NCBI GenBank assembly: GCA_010645155.1
Contig: JAAGOF010000100.1
Span: forward strand, 274,421-338,420
DNA: 64,000 bases
Source of the DNA: Tigriopus japonicus
Taxonomy: Eukaryota; Arthropoda; Copepoda; Harpacticoida; Harpacticidae
Direction of reading: 5' to 3'
The position numbers and the translations under genes are program-made. The notes below the pieces were generated by a model. That model was not told where the DNA came from, ran no database searches, and was given only the letters and a program-made list of their open reading frames with translations. Shown piece by piece: positions 24,576 to 35,446 of this stretch (the first letter of the stretch is position 1; the number at the start of each line of letters is the position of its first letter).

Positions 24576-24670
24576 NNNNNNNNNNNNNNNNNNNNNNNNN
24601 NNNNNNNNNNNNNNNNNNNNNNNNNNNNNNNNNNNNNNNNNNNNNNNNNNNNNNNNNNNNNNNNNNNNNN
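24576..24670. other. Assembly gap (95 N)
   Basis: A run of 95 undetermined bases. It directly abuts a minus-strand tRNA-like repeat fragment, which suggests assembly failure at a repeat. Confidence 0.99.
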
Positions 24671-24735
24671 TTCTCCTGACAGTTTCAATCCGATCCCCAA
24701 CAGGGTTCGAAAGTACGCCGTCCGGGCCTTCCTTA
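24671..24735 (-). repeat. Fragment of tRNA-like SINE (minus strand)
   Basis: On the minus strand this contains TTTCGAACCCTGTTGGGGAT followed by CGGATTGAAACTGTC. It aligns with the plus-strand sequence at about 26370-26430. It is truncated by the assembly gap. Confidence 0.55.
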
Positions 24736-26290
24736 TATTATCAACATGTATAGAATGTCTACATTGTAGGTTGAAATGTAATTAATTACAATATCAAATA
24801 ATTTGATTGCAGATGTTATTAATTACAATTACAATTCCATCACAGGTCTGAGTACAATTGCTTCTCTGACAATTTAAGACAAATCAAATGTTAGCTTAAC
24901 CATCTGTGGACCCTCAACAAGCAAAGCTTGTGTAAAGTATGTACACCATCATACGAAAAATGTGTTTTTTTGAAAAGCCTCCTGAAAGAGATGACTCCTG
25001 TGTGATGTTTACTTTGAAGCCCATTCTAGGAAACAAGCCTAGCTACTGGTTGTAAATAAAGCAAAGCAACAAATCACCAGAGAACTGGAAGCAAAGTTGG
25101 AAAATATGCTGGTAAAAGCTTTTGCAATAAAACGTCCAAAAAAGGTTATTTTTGTAATATTGTGCTTCCACAGAACACCAAAGAATGAATGACCTGGATG
25201 GATCGTGTAAAATTGTTGTTTCTTGAATGTTCAAAAGTTTTCTATTGAAGCTAGCCCATGATTAACAGAAATCCCAAATGGCCAAACCACCAAAAAATAT
25301 TGAAGTACAGTAGAATATAGAAGCTGTAATGATAGTGTAATAGTATTTATGCCAGGCAACTATGACAGTGCAGCCAAAAAAAAATTGATCTAAATGACAA
25401 AATAAAAAATTTCGAACTAAACCATGAGACCAAACTTTTTTCACCTAAAAAAGAGACAAAAAAATCGACCTATAACAAGAGATCGAAATTTTTCGGTCTT
25501 AAAAATGAGCTAAGATGATGTAAAACCAGAAAAGTTTCGCTAAAAAGTGGCAGAATATGGCAGAATGGGACTTCTAAAATGGCTGTGAGCGCCCGTAATT
25601 ATTGTCAGTATATCAAACAAGCCTTGGCAGCATCCGCTTGAAACTACCTGAGCAATTCCAGTCTGAAGAAGAAAGTGCCTATTTGAGCATATTTGAGCTA
25701 CAGAAATTTGAGCGAGTGAAAAGAACAGATTCCAGCAACCCTGTAAGAAGAATGCCAAAGTGCGGGAAAAATCCTGTCTCTGACACAAGACAGCCAAGTT
25801 TGACTGAAGCACAAGCGCTAAAGCCTGCCCTTACCCGTCATGCTGGGACATTAAAATCCCAACACCCGCCGGAACTGGCTGACAGTTGGCTCAGACTGAT
25901 TATGGCGTGCCTCCTCAGTCCTCACCGGATTGTTCGCCTCCATTGGGCCCAAAAAACTTTTTATCATCCCAAACTCAACCCAATTGGAGTCTGGATGACC
26001 ACATTTAATTGCCGTAGTGTCAGTAGAATAGAGTAACAGAAAAGGTTTAGTGTTGCGATGTTGATGCTGGGACAAGAACTCTCATTCTGAATCCAATAAA
26101 TGGTTTCCTCCTTTTATCTTTTCCCGTTCAAAGGGAATTTTTAAGTATGTCTTAGGTTTGAAGAAACTTTTATCAACGTGATAATGGTAGAGACGTTACG
26201 ACTATGTGCAATAAAACATTCAGGCCACGACTTCCTTGAATACCTCAATTTTTCATGTTATACATACCTTAATTTGTTTGTTAAGAGCCG
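24736..26290. other. Gene-free stretch with a repeat block shared with 39250-39770
   Basis: Bases about 25400-25620 resemble 39250-39770: runs of CGACCTAAAA-type units and then a shared segment like GTGGCAGAATATGGC. The rest is AT-rich and shows nothing I can name. A 144-codon frame at about 25602-26036 opens only on TTG and matches nothing known to me. Confidence 0.45.
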
Positions 26291-26310
26291 GTTAGCAGGT
26301 TGAGGCCGTT

Positions 26311-26400
26311 ATCCCTACTCTTTCAGGACTAATGCGTTCTTATAAGAGCCGAGTGTAAGTGCTTCCCCAGACGGCGCAGGTTCGAATCCTGTTGGGGATC
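26311..26400 (+). repeat. tRNA-like sequence / SINE head with B box
   Basis: GGTTCGAATCC at 26379-26389 is a textbook RNA polymerase III B box / T-arm, flanked by a short complementary stem. ATCCCTA at 26311 can pair with TGGGGAT at about 26393-26399 as an acceptor stem. The upstream GCGCA resembles class II (serine-type) tRNAs, but the anticodon arm is not convincing. A related piece at 24671-24735 continues with the same non-tRNA tail, so a tRNA-derived SINE is likelier than a working tRNA gene. Confidence 0.5.
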
Positions 26401-26639
26401 GGATTGAAGCTGTCGGGAGAAATCCTTGTAGCGGTAGTTGAAAATCCGCAACCATAAAAAACAATGTTCTTCTTTGAACGAAGTTATGTAAAGAATAATT
26501 CTGGAGGTAGTTCTTTTAATTTCTTAAGTACTACTATTATAATACTTCGCATGTTCTTGCACGTGTGGGCATTTTCTGTAGAACTGAAGTCAGATTTGCA
26601 AATACATCAATTGTTCTCATGGCCAGAAAGCTTTTTCAA

Positions 26640-26983
26640 CCCACGAGTATCAGTTAATTTGTAAATGTGGATTGTATTTTGTCGGTGCAAAACCGCAACT
26701 GACAATCAAATTGTTACTTTGCCTTAGCTTTGGCGTTGAACTTTCTTCGAAATTATTATTTGCTTGGAAAATTGAAAACAACGCTTAATGAGCTTGAAAT
26801 CCAAGGAAATCCAAGTTTTTGGCCGATTAAAAGAGAAGAGACGAATAAAATTGCCCGATTAGATGTAAAAAGACGAATAAAATCCAAATTAAACTAGAAA
26901 AAAAATCGCAACGAATAAAGGTGCAAAGACGAAAAAAGATGAAAAAAGACGAACAAGTTATTCGTCAACAGTTCCTGTCCCTA
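26640..26983. mobile_element. Right half of a hAT-like element (GACGAATAAA family)
   Basis: It ends CAGTTCCTGTCCCTA at 26983, the inverse of TAGGGACAGGA. It carries subterminal GACGAATAAA and GACGAAAAAAG words. The interior (about 26665-26760) matches about 63440-63530. I could not find the left end. Confidence 0.55.
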
Positions 26984-28120
26984 GAACTTATGACGATGAA
27001 GATAAAACCAATGACAAAACTTTCCAAATTAGGATAAACTGAATCAACAATGCGGGATACATGTTTTGAGTTCGATGTTTGTCACCCGTGTCAAATTGAA
27101 TGGCTCACGTGTTTAAAAGAAGTGGTATTTTCAAATCTCAAATGAAAACTTTAAAGTTAAAAAAGTTACTTAATTCACCCATTACCTATTTCATGGAATA
27201 GCTTTAAATAATCCAACTAGCTCCTACTTTAGAATGGTACAAATATTTCGATTTGGCGCGTTCATTCATTTTACACAAAATTGTGGATCACCGTGTACCC
27301 CTTACTTCTCTCTCTCCCTCTTTTTCTCGGTGTAGTTTTTTTCTTTTTACGTCACTTCCAAACTGAGCTTAAGAGTAGCTGTAAGGACCTGGCGAGTGGC
27401 GACGGCCCAAATGGAGAAGCTAAAACAGCTCAGCAGTTTCAGTTGGACAACCGAAAAATCTCTTTGGCGGGAAATACTGTAAAGCGTACGAATTGCAGAT
27501 GGAAGAGGGTCCGTGTTTCTAAATGAAGACATTGCGAAGGCAACTTTCCTTGGTGTAGTGTTTTTTCTCATCACGTGAGTTGTTTGGCCACTAAATCATA
27601 TTAAGATCACCATCGTGATCATCACGGGATATTGTTCAAACGAACCAGGATTTGATAAAATAATGGAACACAACTGTGCCGAGAGAACCTGTAAAAGAGG
27701 ATGAGCCCTATATTTCTAACAAATCTTCGTAAACAGACTTTTGAGCGTTGCCAAAATCTGGCGTGATCATGCCAGTTTTAAAAGTCAAACAGACTTCTAA
27801 ATAAATATACCTCACATAAATGTCTCATGTTACAAAAGTAATTTCCGAGTAGGGTCCACGAACACGCTAGGGAGGGGAGGGTGTCATGTGCAAGCACCAA
27901 GAGCAAGGGAAAAGAGAAGAATAAGTGGGGAAGAGGTTGGGGATGGGATTACAAAGCCGTTTCAAGAAAACAACCCCATGCCAACCATAAGTAAGGTTAA
28001 TTTGATGTAGGTTGGCTTTGGTCAGCTTAGGTTAGTTAAAGTGTTTTAGAATAAATAGGGCTATAAACGTTGTATTTTCCCTATTAACAAACAGTGCAGT
28101 AGCAACAACATAAACTAACC
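26984..28120. other. Gene-free stretch
   Basis: AT-rich sequence with no recognisable gene. Short GGTTAGG/CCTAACC words occur around 27990-28125 next to the following inverted-repeat element. Nothing else can be named. Confidence 0.4.
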
Positions 28121-28785
28121 TAACGTTACCTCTAGCTTAGAAAACCACCCCGCAATGCTAAGTGCAACCTCACGTGAGCGAGGTTGCGTGGTGATAACAA
28201 ACGTACCGTGTATTTACCTATGAGGCGATTTTTCGTCCTGAGTTTTGAGTGATGGCAGCCAAGTAGCTTATTTCCGTAGTCTTGCACAACCGTTTCGACA
28301 GTTCTTGCTATATAAAGGCTTTAGTTCTTGCGTACCGTGACGGTAGGCGCTGGAATTGTCAGTGTCTTGGAAGAAAAGAAAGGTTTCAGCCAGTTTCAGT
28401 GCTCTTAAGAAGCAAGTAGGAGAAGTAATTAATCAACTTTTCCTAACATCACCTAATCTAACGGTCACAACATATGATCCCAAAGCCTAGCCTTGCAGGG
28501 CCTGAAGCCTAATCCTAAAGCTGTGTTGCAACATACACTTTGCATATTTATCTATGCCGACGCACTGAGAATCCGTGCGCGAACTTGGACTTCTAGGTCC
28601 AAGAGCGTACCGGCCCATCCTTAAGACTGCCTGGAGTCTGGTGATTCCCGTTTAGAGAACTCTCATCAAGACCACATGCTTTTATTGGGAACAAAACTTT
28701 CGCTACGTTTGTTTTTATCACGCAACCTCGCTCACGTGAGGTTGCACTAACCATTGCGGGGTGGTTTTCTGAGCTAGAAACGTTA
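28121..28785. mobile_element. TIR element with hairpins inside each end
   Basis: Inverted ends of about 80 bp (28121-28205 and 28710-28785) share AGAAAACCACCCCGCAATG. Within each arm, 28165-28188 and 28722-28745 are themselves hairpins: GCAACCTC and GAGGTTGC flank a loop holding the E-box palindrome CACGTG. The 500-bp centre shows no coding region. Target duplications were not resolved. Confidence 0.7.
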
Positions 28786-29883
28786 CCTTGCCAAAATTAA
28801 ACTTATCTGTCCCCTACTGTTGCTTCCTGTGTCCCTTACACTGCGAGTTTGTCAGGCTCGTTTAAAACCCACCTAAAAACAGGGGACCGGAAACATCAGA
28901 GGAAAGAGGAATCAATTAGCCAACGATTCAGTGAGGTCACTAATCTAAACAAAGTCAGGTATTGGTTTAGAATTGAGCCCACTCAACCAATGACAACAAG
29001 GCAGCAATAGAATAAGCACAGTGAGAAAAAGGTTGTTGATTTTGTGCTCCGTAGTGTTGTGCCGCCCTTTTCTGGTGATTCTGTTCTTTCCTGTTCTGCG
29101 GTCGATCAAATATTTCAAACGGTCAGTTGCTCTGCAACAAACGGTCGAGAATGAGATGCGATTGTAGAATTTTAGTGAAGTAATGAGACACCAGAGGCCA
29201 CGACGGTGCTACGGGTAGACAAACAGGCCCAGCTGATGTTTACTGAGCTGGCCTTATTTTGCAGATATTAGATCACTTTTGACGCTTCAACAACACTTAG
29301 CAGTGATGACTTTAAGGGCCCCATAAACCATTTAGGCCGATTGAAATCAGATGTATCACTTGTTAGTCTGAAGAAGATCGCTGTTAAAAGGAATAATTGT
29401 AAGCTTATCATCAAAAAAGCTCCAACTATCTGGGATTTATTCATCAACAATATGGCATAGGATAGGTCACATTGAGCCTTGGTTCTGTCCATAGCATATC
29501 ATTTTGTTCACTTCTATCAGGTCATTCTGATATAGAGTTGAAGAATCTTTCCAAGAATTGAAGTTTCTGATGCTGTGTTATTTTATCTCAAAATGTTTTG
29601 GAACGGTGTCAGTGTATGGTTCTTTCATTCTTCCATTTTTTTTCACTTAAGCTTGCGTGTTGAATCTAGTCGTTTCTTGGCTTTATTCTGGATTCCCATG
29701 GTTGCTCGATTGGTGGGTTTGTTGATTGGTTGCCTATAACATTGTTCAAACCACAGAGTTGGCAGAGAGGAGACGCTGGGGCAGACAGGCCTATCATTTT
29801 GTTGGACAATTTTCAGGCCCCAGCTGACCTTTGGCTGACGTTTTCCAAGGAGTTGTGCCCAAACAAGTTCGTTTCGTTTGTAG
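28786..29883. other. Gene-free stretch
   Basis: No coding region supported. Bases about 29795-29860 share a segment (GACAATTTTCAGG, CCAGCTGAC) with about 40678-40705, so part of this is a dispersed repeat. Nothing else recognised. Confidence 0.4.
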
Positions 29884-29891
29884 GGTTGAAG

Positions 29892-30417
29892 TAGGGGTGG
29901 GCGAGAAGCCGGTGTCGGTGCCAAGTTGTTGACACCAACTTTTTGGGCTTTCGGTGTCGGCATCAGCACCAGGTCTCTGGTGCCGACATTTTAAGGCTTC
30001 AAGAGTTTTTGAAAAACGTACTGCCTGCCCAAAAACTTGATCCCAATTTTGATTGTAAATGTGAAAGACTAAACAAAATCCAATATCGTCATTTTTGGTT
30101 CCATCATAAACATAAACGCAATGCAAGAAAATCACACACCCAGCTAGGGTATTGTAAAATGTAAGCTTATTTTCCCTCTCTCAAATTTATGTTGCACTAA
30201 CATGGACTTAAATGTCTTTAGAATGCGTAGGTCTGTCCAAACTGGTGCTCCATATTACAGTCCAGAAGGGCACATTTTGTTTGACTTAATTATAAAATTA
30301 TAAGGAACACGCTATCTATGTCAGTGTCGACACCACGACGTTGATTGCCAACTTCAACACAGGTGCCGGTGTCGGTGTTGGAGTCTAGGGCAAAATTGCC
30401 GCTGTCACCCATCCCTA
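29892..30417. mobile_element. Non-autonomous hAT-like element with GGTGTCGG subrepeats
   Basis: The 526-bp element starts TAGGGGTGGGCGAGAAGCC and ends inverted as CACCCATCCCTA. Flanks GGTTGAAG (29884-29891) and AGTTGAAG (30418-30425) match 7 of 8. Subterminal GGTGTCGG/GGTGCCGG words are repeated at both ends. It has no transposase. Confidence 0.78.
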
Positions 30418-30551
30418 AGTTGAAGTCAGGGTCACTTGTTGTTTGCTTGGGCACAACTTAAGTAATAATCTTCGGAAATATCAAGTTTTCACCTGAAACC
30501 TTGGCTCTTCAACAGCTGTAACTCATCCAACAAAAATTTACGTATATCCGC

Positions 30552-30865
30552 TACAGATCATATAATGACTAGATGTCGCATTGGCCCATACCGTCGGCGA
30601 GAGAAAAGTGACACCACTTGGCCCAGCTGCGCTAGCTTCAAAATCTCAGGGCGACCGCGTGCTCAGAAGTAACGACGTTCGCTCGAGTCAAGAACAAAGT
30701 ACGTACGGTACGTTGAGTTTGTTCAGGATTTGGCCACGCTGGCAAAATTTTGAAAAGTTCGAAATTCCCACCATTTTGGGGTGTAGTGTTATGTACCAGC
30801 TGATGAAGCAAAGTTGTCCACCTTTTTCTCGCACGAAGCGAGGTCTAGCCATTATATGGTCTGTG
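30552..30865. mobile_element. 314-bp MITE, copy 1, TSD ATATCCGC
   Basis: The terminal inverted repeats approximate CACAGACCATATAATGGCTA. Exact 8-bp flanks ATATCCGC lie at 30544-30551 and 30866-30873. A second copy of exactly the same length is at 61248-61561, with only a handful of differences by eye. An 8-bp duplication suits hAT, P or Merlin elements; the CACAG terminus leaves the choice open. Confidence 0.88.
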
Positions 30866-30873
30866 ATATCCGC

Positions 30874-33540
30874 CCTGTGGTTCAAACATCTTCTGATGCA
30901 TAGACAACTGAATTCCTAGACTGTGCTGCCGCCGCCAATCATCAGATTCTCTTATATCAGTAGGGAAGAAACAGATTGTGGCAGGAGAACGCAATCGTCC
31001 AAGAAAAGTGGTTTTATGTCCCTTTGAGAATGAATTTTACGTGCTCAGCCCCATGCCACAACACTGGCTACCCTCTGGAAGTGTGAAAGTTGATTTCTTA
31101 TCCCTAAATTTCAGTGTTTTGTCCTGGAAATTTTCAAATCCAATCTCTCTCTAAAAAAGAAAAGTCAAAGCAGGCTGATTGTTGGGGAGGATGACAGTCC
31201 AATAAAAGAAGAAAGATTGAACCCACCAAGCTTTCCTCATGTAAGAACCAAGGTATTATAGGTAGGTACCAAGGTCTACCAAAGGTAAGGTATTTTACCA
31301 CTGAGAATTAGTACCAACTTCAAGCTAAGATTGTATTGCTGTCCTGCAGAGTTGTCAACCATACCTCTAGACAAGGATTTCTTAATTTTAAGGATTTGAA
31401 ACGACTTCAGAAAAAGTGCCTGTCTCAAATTATGCGTCATTCAGGCAACCCAAGCCAATTCTCATTGGGCAGGGTTGGCCACATTTGCTATTCAATTATG
31501 GAAAACCTTCAATTTGCAGTCACCCTTGCTTGTTTTGCCACTTGCTTCTCACTCACAATATTATAAACGTCTTGAAATGTGATAAATTCATCTGTGCAGT
31601 GCTTTTCAAGTGTGTTTTTTAAATTGTAACTTCAGTTCATTTGTTTTGTAGCAGTACTCCTTCATCTGCTATAGTGCTACAATCTATGGTTGATGGCACA
31701 CCCACCTTTGATACACTTTAGTGACAGGAGTAAATTCACACCCAAAGTTATTTTAGGAATCAGTCAAGTCTCAACTACTGATAGATTCTTCATGGTGTGT
31801 GAGTTCATCTTGATGGCAGGGCTTGTTCTGTTGGTGATTCAGCCACAAACCAAAATTCCATTTACTTTTTCTAAATGTGAGTGAACCAAGAGAGTAAGAT
31901 AAATTTCAGTTTTTGCATTGTGTGAGGCATAATTTTGGGCATCTTTTAAGCTCAAAACAGATTATGTTCTTAGCATATATTTGCCCAAAATTTCAACACA
32001 AATGCATTTGGTCCATTAATCAAGTCACCAAAGAAAGAATTTTTGTTTAATAGTGGTTCTTGTAATGCTTCCCAACAATCAAGTGTTACTTGATGCACAA
32101 TCAAGTGTTACCTGATGCACACAAAGAAACATTCTTAAGCATATCATGAAACTGTGGTAGTGTGATTTATATTGACTACTAATAACTATTTGAGTCCTTT
32201 CATAGGAGTGAAACAATTGAGAAACCCATGTGCTTGATCATGTAATGGGATTGAGGAAGTAAGTAAATGCACTCTGCCTGGATTGAATAGAAGTAAGCTC
32301 TTCTTATAACTTGAGGAATCAATAAAGTGATATAAAGATTGAGGAAATGGACCTTGTTAGCTGCCTAATATTGATTGATATTTTAAAAAAAAATCCTACA
32401 TCAAGCCAACAAAATTAGTTAATATCTATTGATATAGGAAACCAATGAAAGATCTAGAAATATAAAAGATTTTACAATATATGTCTTCATATGAATAAAG
32501 AATATCATTTGAGATTTCATTGCCCTAATATGGCTGAACATCTGCTCAAGATTTATGGGTAAAATGTTATGTCTATGGCAATCTATAGCCTCTTTTGATA
32601 GCTAACACTTCAGTTCTGGAAATGTTAGCAATTTTTTTAGGGATTTAATTATTTTATTTAACCTAACATATGATAATTGGTCCAATGAATGTTGTTCATT
32701 TTGACACTTTGACGTTGAAAAACGTATTTAAAATCTTGGCATTTTATCAATGAGAGCAATCCACCGTGCTCGGGAAAGACTTCCCTACTAACGTAAACGG
32801 CGAACGGTAATTCAGGGTCAGAGCGGTAATAATAAAAATCCCAATCGTGCGTCCTTTGATATCGATCATCATAACGGCTATTGAGTTTGCTTAAATCAAA
32901 AGCATGTAAATGTTTTAAAAGTAAATTACGTGTTCATTGAGCCAAGCGAGACAAGAGGGACGATTTAAATTGGTCTACAAAAAAGTTTGAACCCTGATTA
33001 GGTCTGGCCCTCTCGACATAAATGTGAGGTTTGGTGAAAAGTTGTTTTATATTTCACTCTTACAGGCAGCCTGAGTACTTTTTAGCGCATTTTAAAACAC
33101 GTTGGTACGTTACAATATCGGTACATTGGATATAGTCACCAAAAATATCAGAATCGCCCCCTTTTTCAACAGCTTTGAGCTATTCAAGTTTTGGTCCACC
33201 TGCGCAGCACGACTCAATGTCCGCGATCTCACATAGTACTAAAGAAGCAACTAGAGAGAGACACGCGTCTCTAGAAGCAACAGGCAGGTACAAAATACAA
33301 AAAAAAATACCACAAACATCCATTTAATTTGCTTTGCATATCAACTGCACTACAAAAGTGTACTTTTTTATTATATCTCAAATAACTAAATGTAATCAAG
33401 GCATAAAAGTAGTTGACTGACACCATTGCATTATTTTTAAACAAGTAAAATCTCGATCTTCAATTGAAAACTCGTCACATTTGAGAAATGAGGGCAGAAT
33501 CAGATCGGCCTAGCCCTTATTTACTAACAACAAATAAGAA
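30874..33540. other. AT-rich gene-free stretch
   Basis: No coding region I can support. A tandem duplication of a ~25-bp unit (AATCAAGTGTTAC plus TGATGCACA) lies at about 32087-32120. Several 60-76 codon frames occur with no recognised domain. Confidence 0.45.
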
Positions 33541-33593
33541 TTCATGACTTTTCTGGGGTATTTTCGAAAAATAAATCAGGCACCACTGCAGGG
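33541..33593. repeat. Terminal fragment of a CAGTG-type hAT element
   Basis: The segment ACTTTTCTGGGGTATTTTCG through CACCACTG matches the right end of the element at 18258-19065. The rest of that element is absent, so this is a truncated copy or a diverged relative whose left end was not found. Confidence 0.5.
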
Positions 33594-34802
33594 CTGCCAG
33601 ATGGCGGTTTGGGGCGCCAGATTTCGGTGTTTCTGGCGGTTTTAGGCCTCGTATGGCGGCGAGATTTTTTTTTTGGCGGGACAGAAAAATCTGGCGGTTT
33701 ACGCCATAGTTTGGCGGAAGGAAATTTTAGTTTGGCGGGCAAGAACATTTTGACAGGTGTCTGGCGGTTTTTACATGAAAATCGTGAAATTTGGCGTATT
33801 TAAATTGGAGTTTTAGGATTAGTTGAAAGACAATTTGTCACGCTGATTCTAGCAGGATTTAGCGTTATTTGGGTCACTCCTCAAGAGAGTTCAAAGTCAA
33901 TAAAAATAGTGTGACCAGTTTTTGACTTATGTGGCAATCTCTTTCAGTAACATCTTTTTTCATTGGTGCCCGCTGTTTCAGCCAAAGAACCAAAAGTAGC
34001 TTCTAAATGAGAGAAGAGAATGTTGGATTGTCGAAACTACCCTATTAGGAAAGATGGAGATTTTGAGCAAACAAAAGATTCTGCTGAAGCTCAAAATAAA
34101 AAATGATCAAAATATGCTGAAGTGGTAAATGAAATGTGCCGGTATGGTAAATAACCACTAACATGTTCTGGGATGGAAAGTAAAATTTGCTGAAGTAACA
34201 AATCCAAATGGCAAGGAAAATGAAAAACAGCAAATAATTGCAAAACGAATTTGATTTACGTGTCTGTGACAAAGCTTTTTGATTGACTTTTTTTAGTCAA
34301 GTTTGAAAAAAATATTTTTCTTCTTTTCTTCATGAAACGTTGTTTTTTGATAAAGCATGTAAAATGGCAATGGCACGAATCGGCAGAACAGTAGCAAAGG
34401 AAATGGAATAAATGGCAAAGAAAACAAAACTTTGCTAAAGGTTAAAAAATAGAAAATTTATAAATATATATTTGCTACTTACAAAAGTACTCTTTTTGGT
34501 CATGAAAAATCTTACTTGCCTGAAAGTTGCACACTCCTGATCCGTTGTTTTGAATATGGTGGTGGCTTACTTAATTTTCTTTTTTCTTATTTGGTCGTAC
34601 TGATAGCTGTTTGGGTCAAATTTCTTATTAGTTCAAAAATTAGTTAGTTCTAATTGAGAGCAAACGCGTTGAAAAGGGCGTTGTTTTCAACTTTATCAAC
34701 CCAAAGGATGCCTCCGACCCAATGATTAAGTTCAACTAAGCTAAGTTTATCGATGAAAAGTTGATACAGAATATATCTGGTCTAGAATAAATGCATAGCA
34801 AA
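33594..34802. other. Gene-free repeat DNA with TGGCGG words
   Basis: It begins CAGGGCTGCCAGATGGCGG directly after the preceding fragment and carries many TGGCGG/TCTGGCG words to about 33790. Similar words recur at about 35240-35283. This looks like the two ends of another hAT-type element, but I could not match termini or target duplications. Confidence 0.4.
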
Positions 34803-34810
34803 GAAACTTG

Positions 34811-35229
34811 GGTAATGGTGACGATGTGAGGTCTGGACGAAAGAGCGAACCAGTGTTGCCAGAACTTTTCGATCCAGTCATGCCAAAAAGACGTCAGGAA
34901 AAAGGGCACATTTGGTTTGACACAAACAAATAAAATGTTTAATCATGTTTGGCACTTGAAAAAAAAAACGAATTTAGAAACCAAAAGTATTGATTTAAAG
35001 TAATTCAGACATTCTAGATTTACTGAACAAAATGAAAGTGAGACTAAAAATTCTCATTTATAATCTGGAATCTGGAAGTTGAGAATCTGGTACTAAAGCA
35101 TTTTCGTTAGAGCGATGGCTAAAGATGTTTTGCTTTTTTCAAGTTTCAACTTGAAACTTCTGATTTGGATAAATTTGGCAACGCTGCTTTGTTGTTCTTT
35201 CGTCCGGACCTCACATCGTCACCTTTACC
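34811..35229. mobile_element. TIR element family F, copy 2, TSD GAAACTTG
   Basis: This 419-bp element has ends GGTAATGGTGACGATGTGAG and its near inverse (to 35229). It is flanked by GAAACTTG at 34803-34810 and 35230-35237. The interior matches copy 1 (24018-24470) in the opposite orientation. Non-coding. Confidence 0.85.
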
Positions 35230-35446
35230 GAAACTTGAATCTGGCGTTTTGTGGCGTTTTTGACTGGTTCATCTGGCGTTTTTTTGACAAGAGATAAGTC
35301 CGTCATTGAATGAGACAAATCCATTAGCCCGTCCATCAATCTTCAGTCCCCACTTACTCCTTGAGGCGGTGTCCAATTGGTGGGGGTGGGCGGATCTACC
35401 CTGGCACTGTGACACGTCACGGAAGCCCTCTCGTGGGTGGGGTGGG

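Noticed and set aside
25602..26036. 144-codon plus-strand frame
   Set aside because: It opens only on TTG, has no recognisable domain, and overlaps a dispersed repeat block at its start.
26311..26400. Functional tRNA gene
   Set aside because: The B box and acceptor pairing are good, but I could not fold an anticodon arm, and a related copy shares a non-tRNA tail.
35306..35446. 47-codon N-terminal extension of the UPF0489 gene
   Set aside because: It begins with TTG, is Trp/Gly/Pro-rich without family similarity, and the first ATG at 35447 directly precedes the conserved region.
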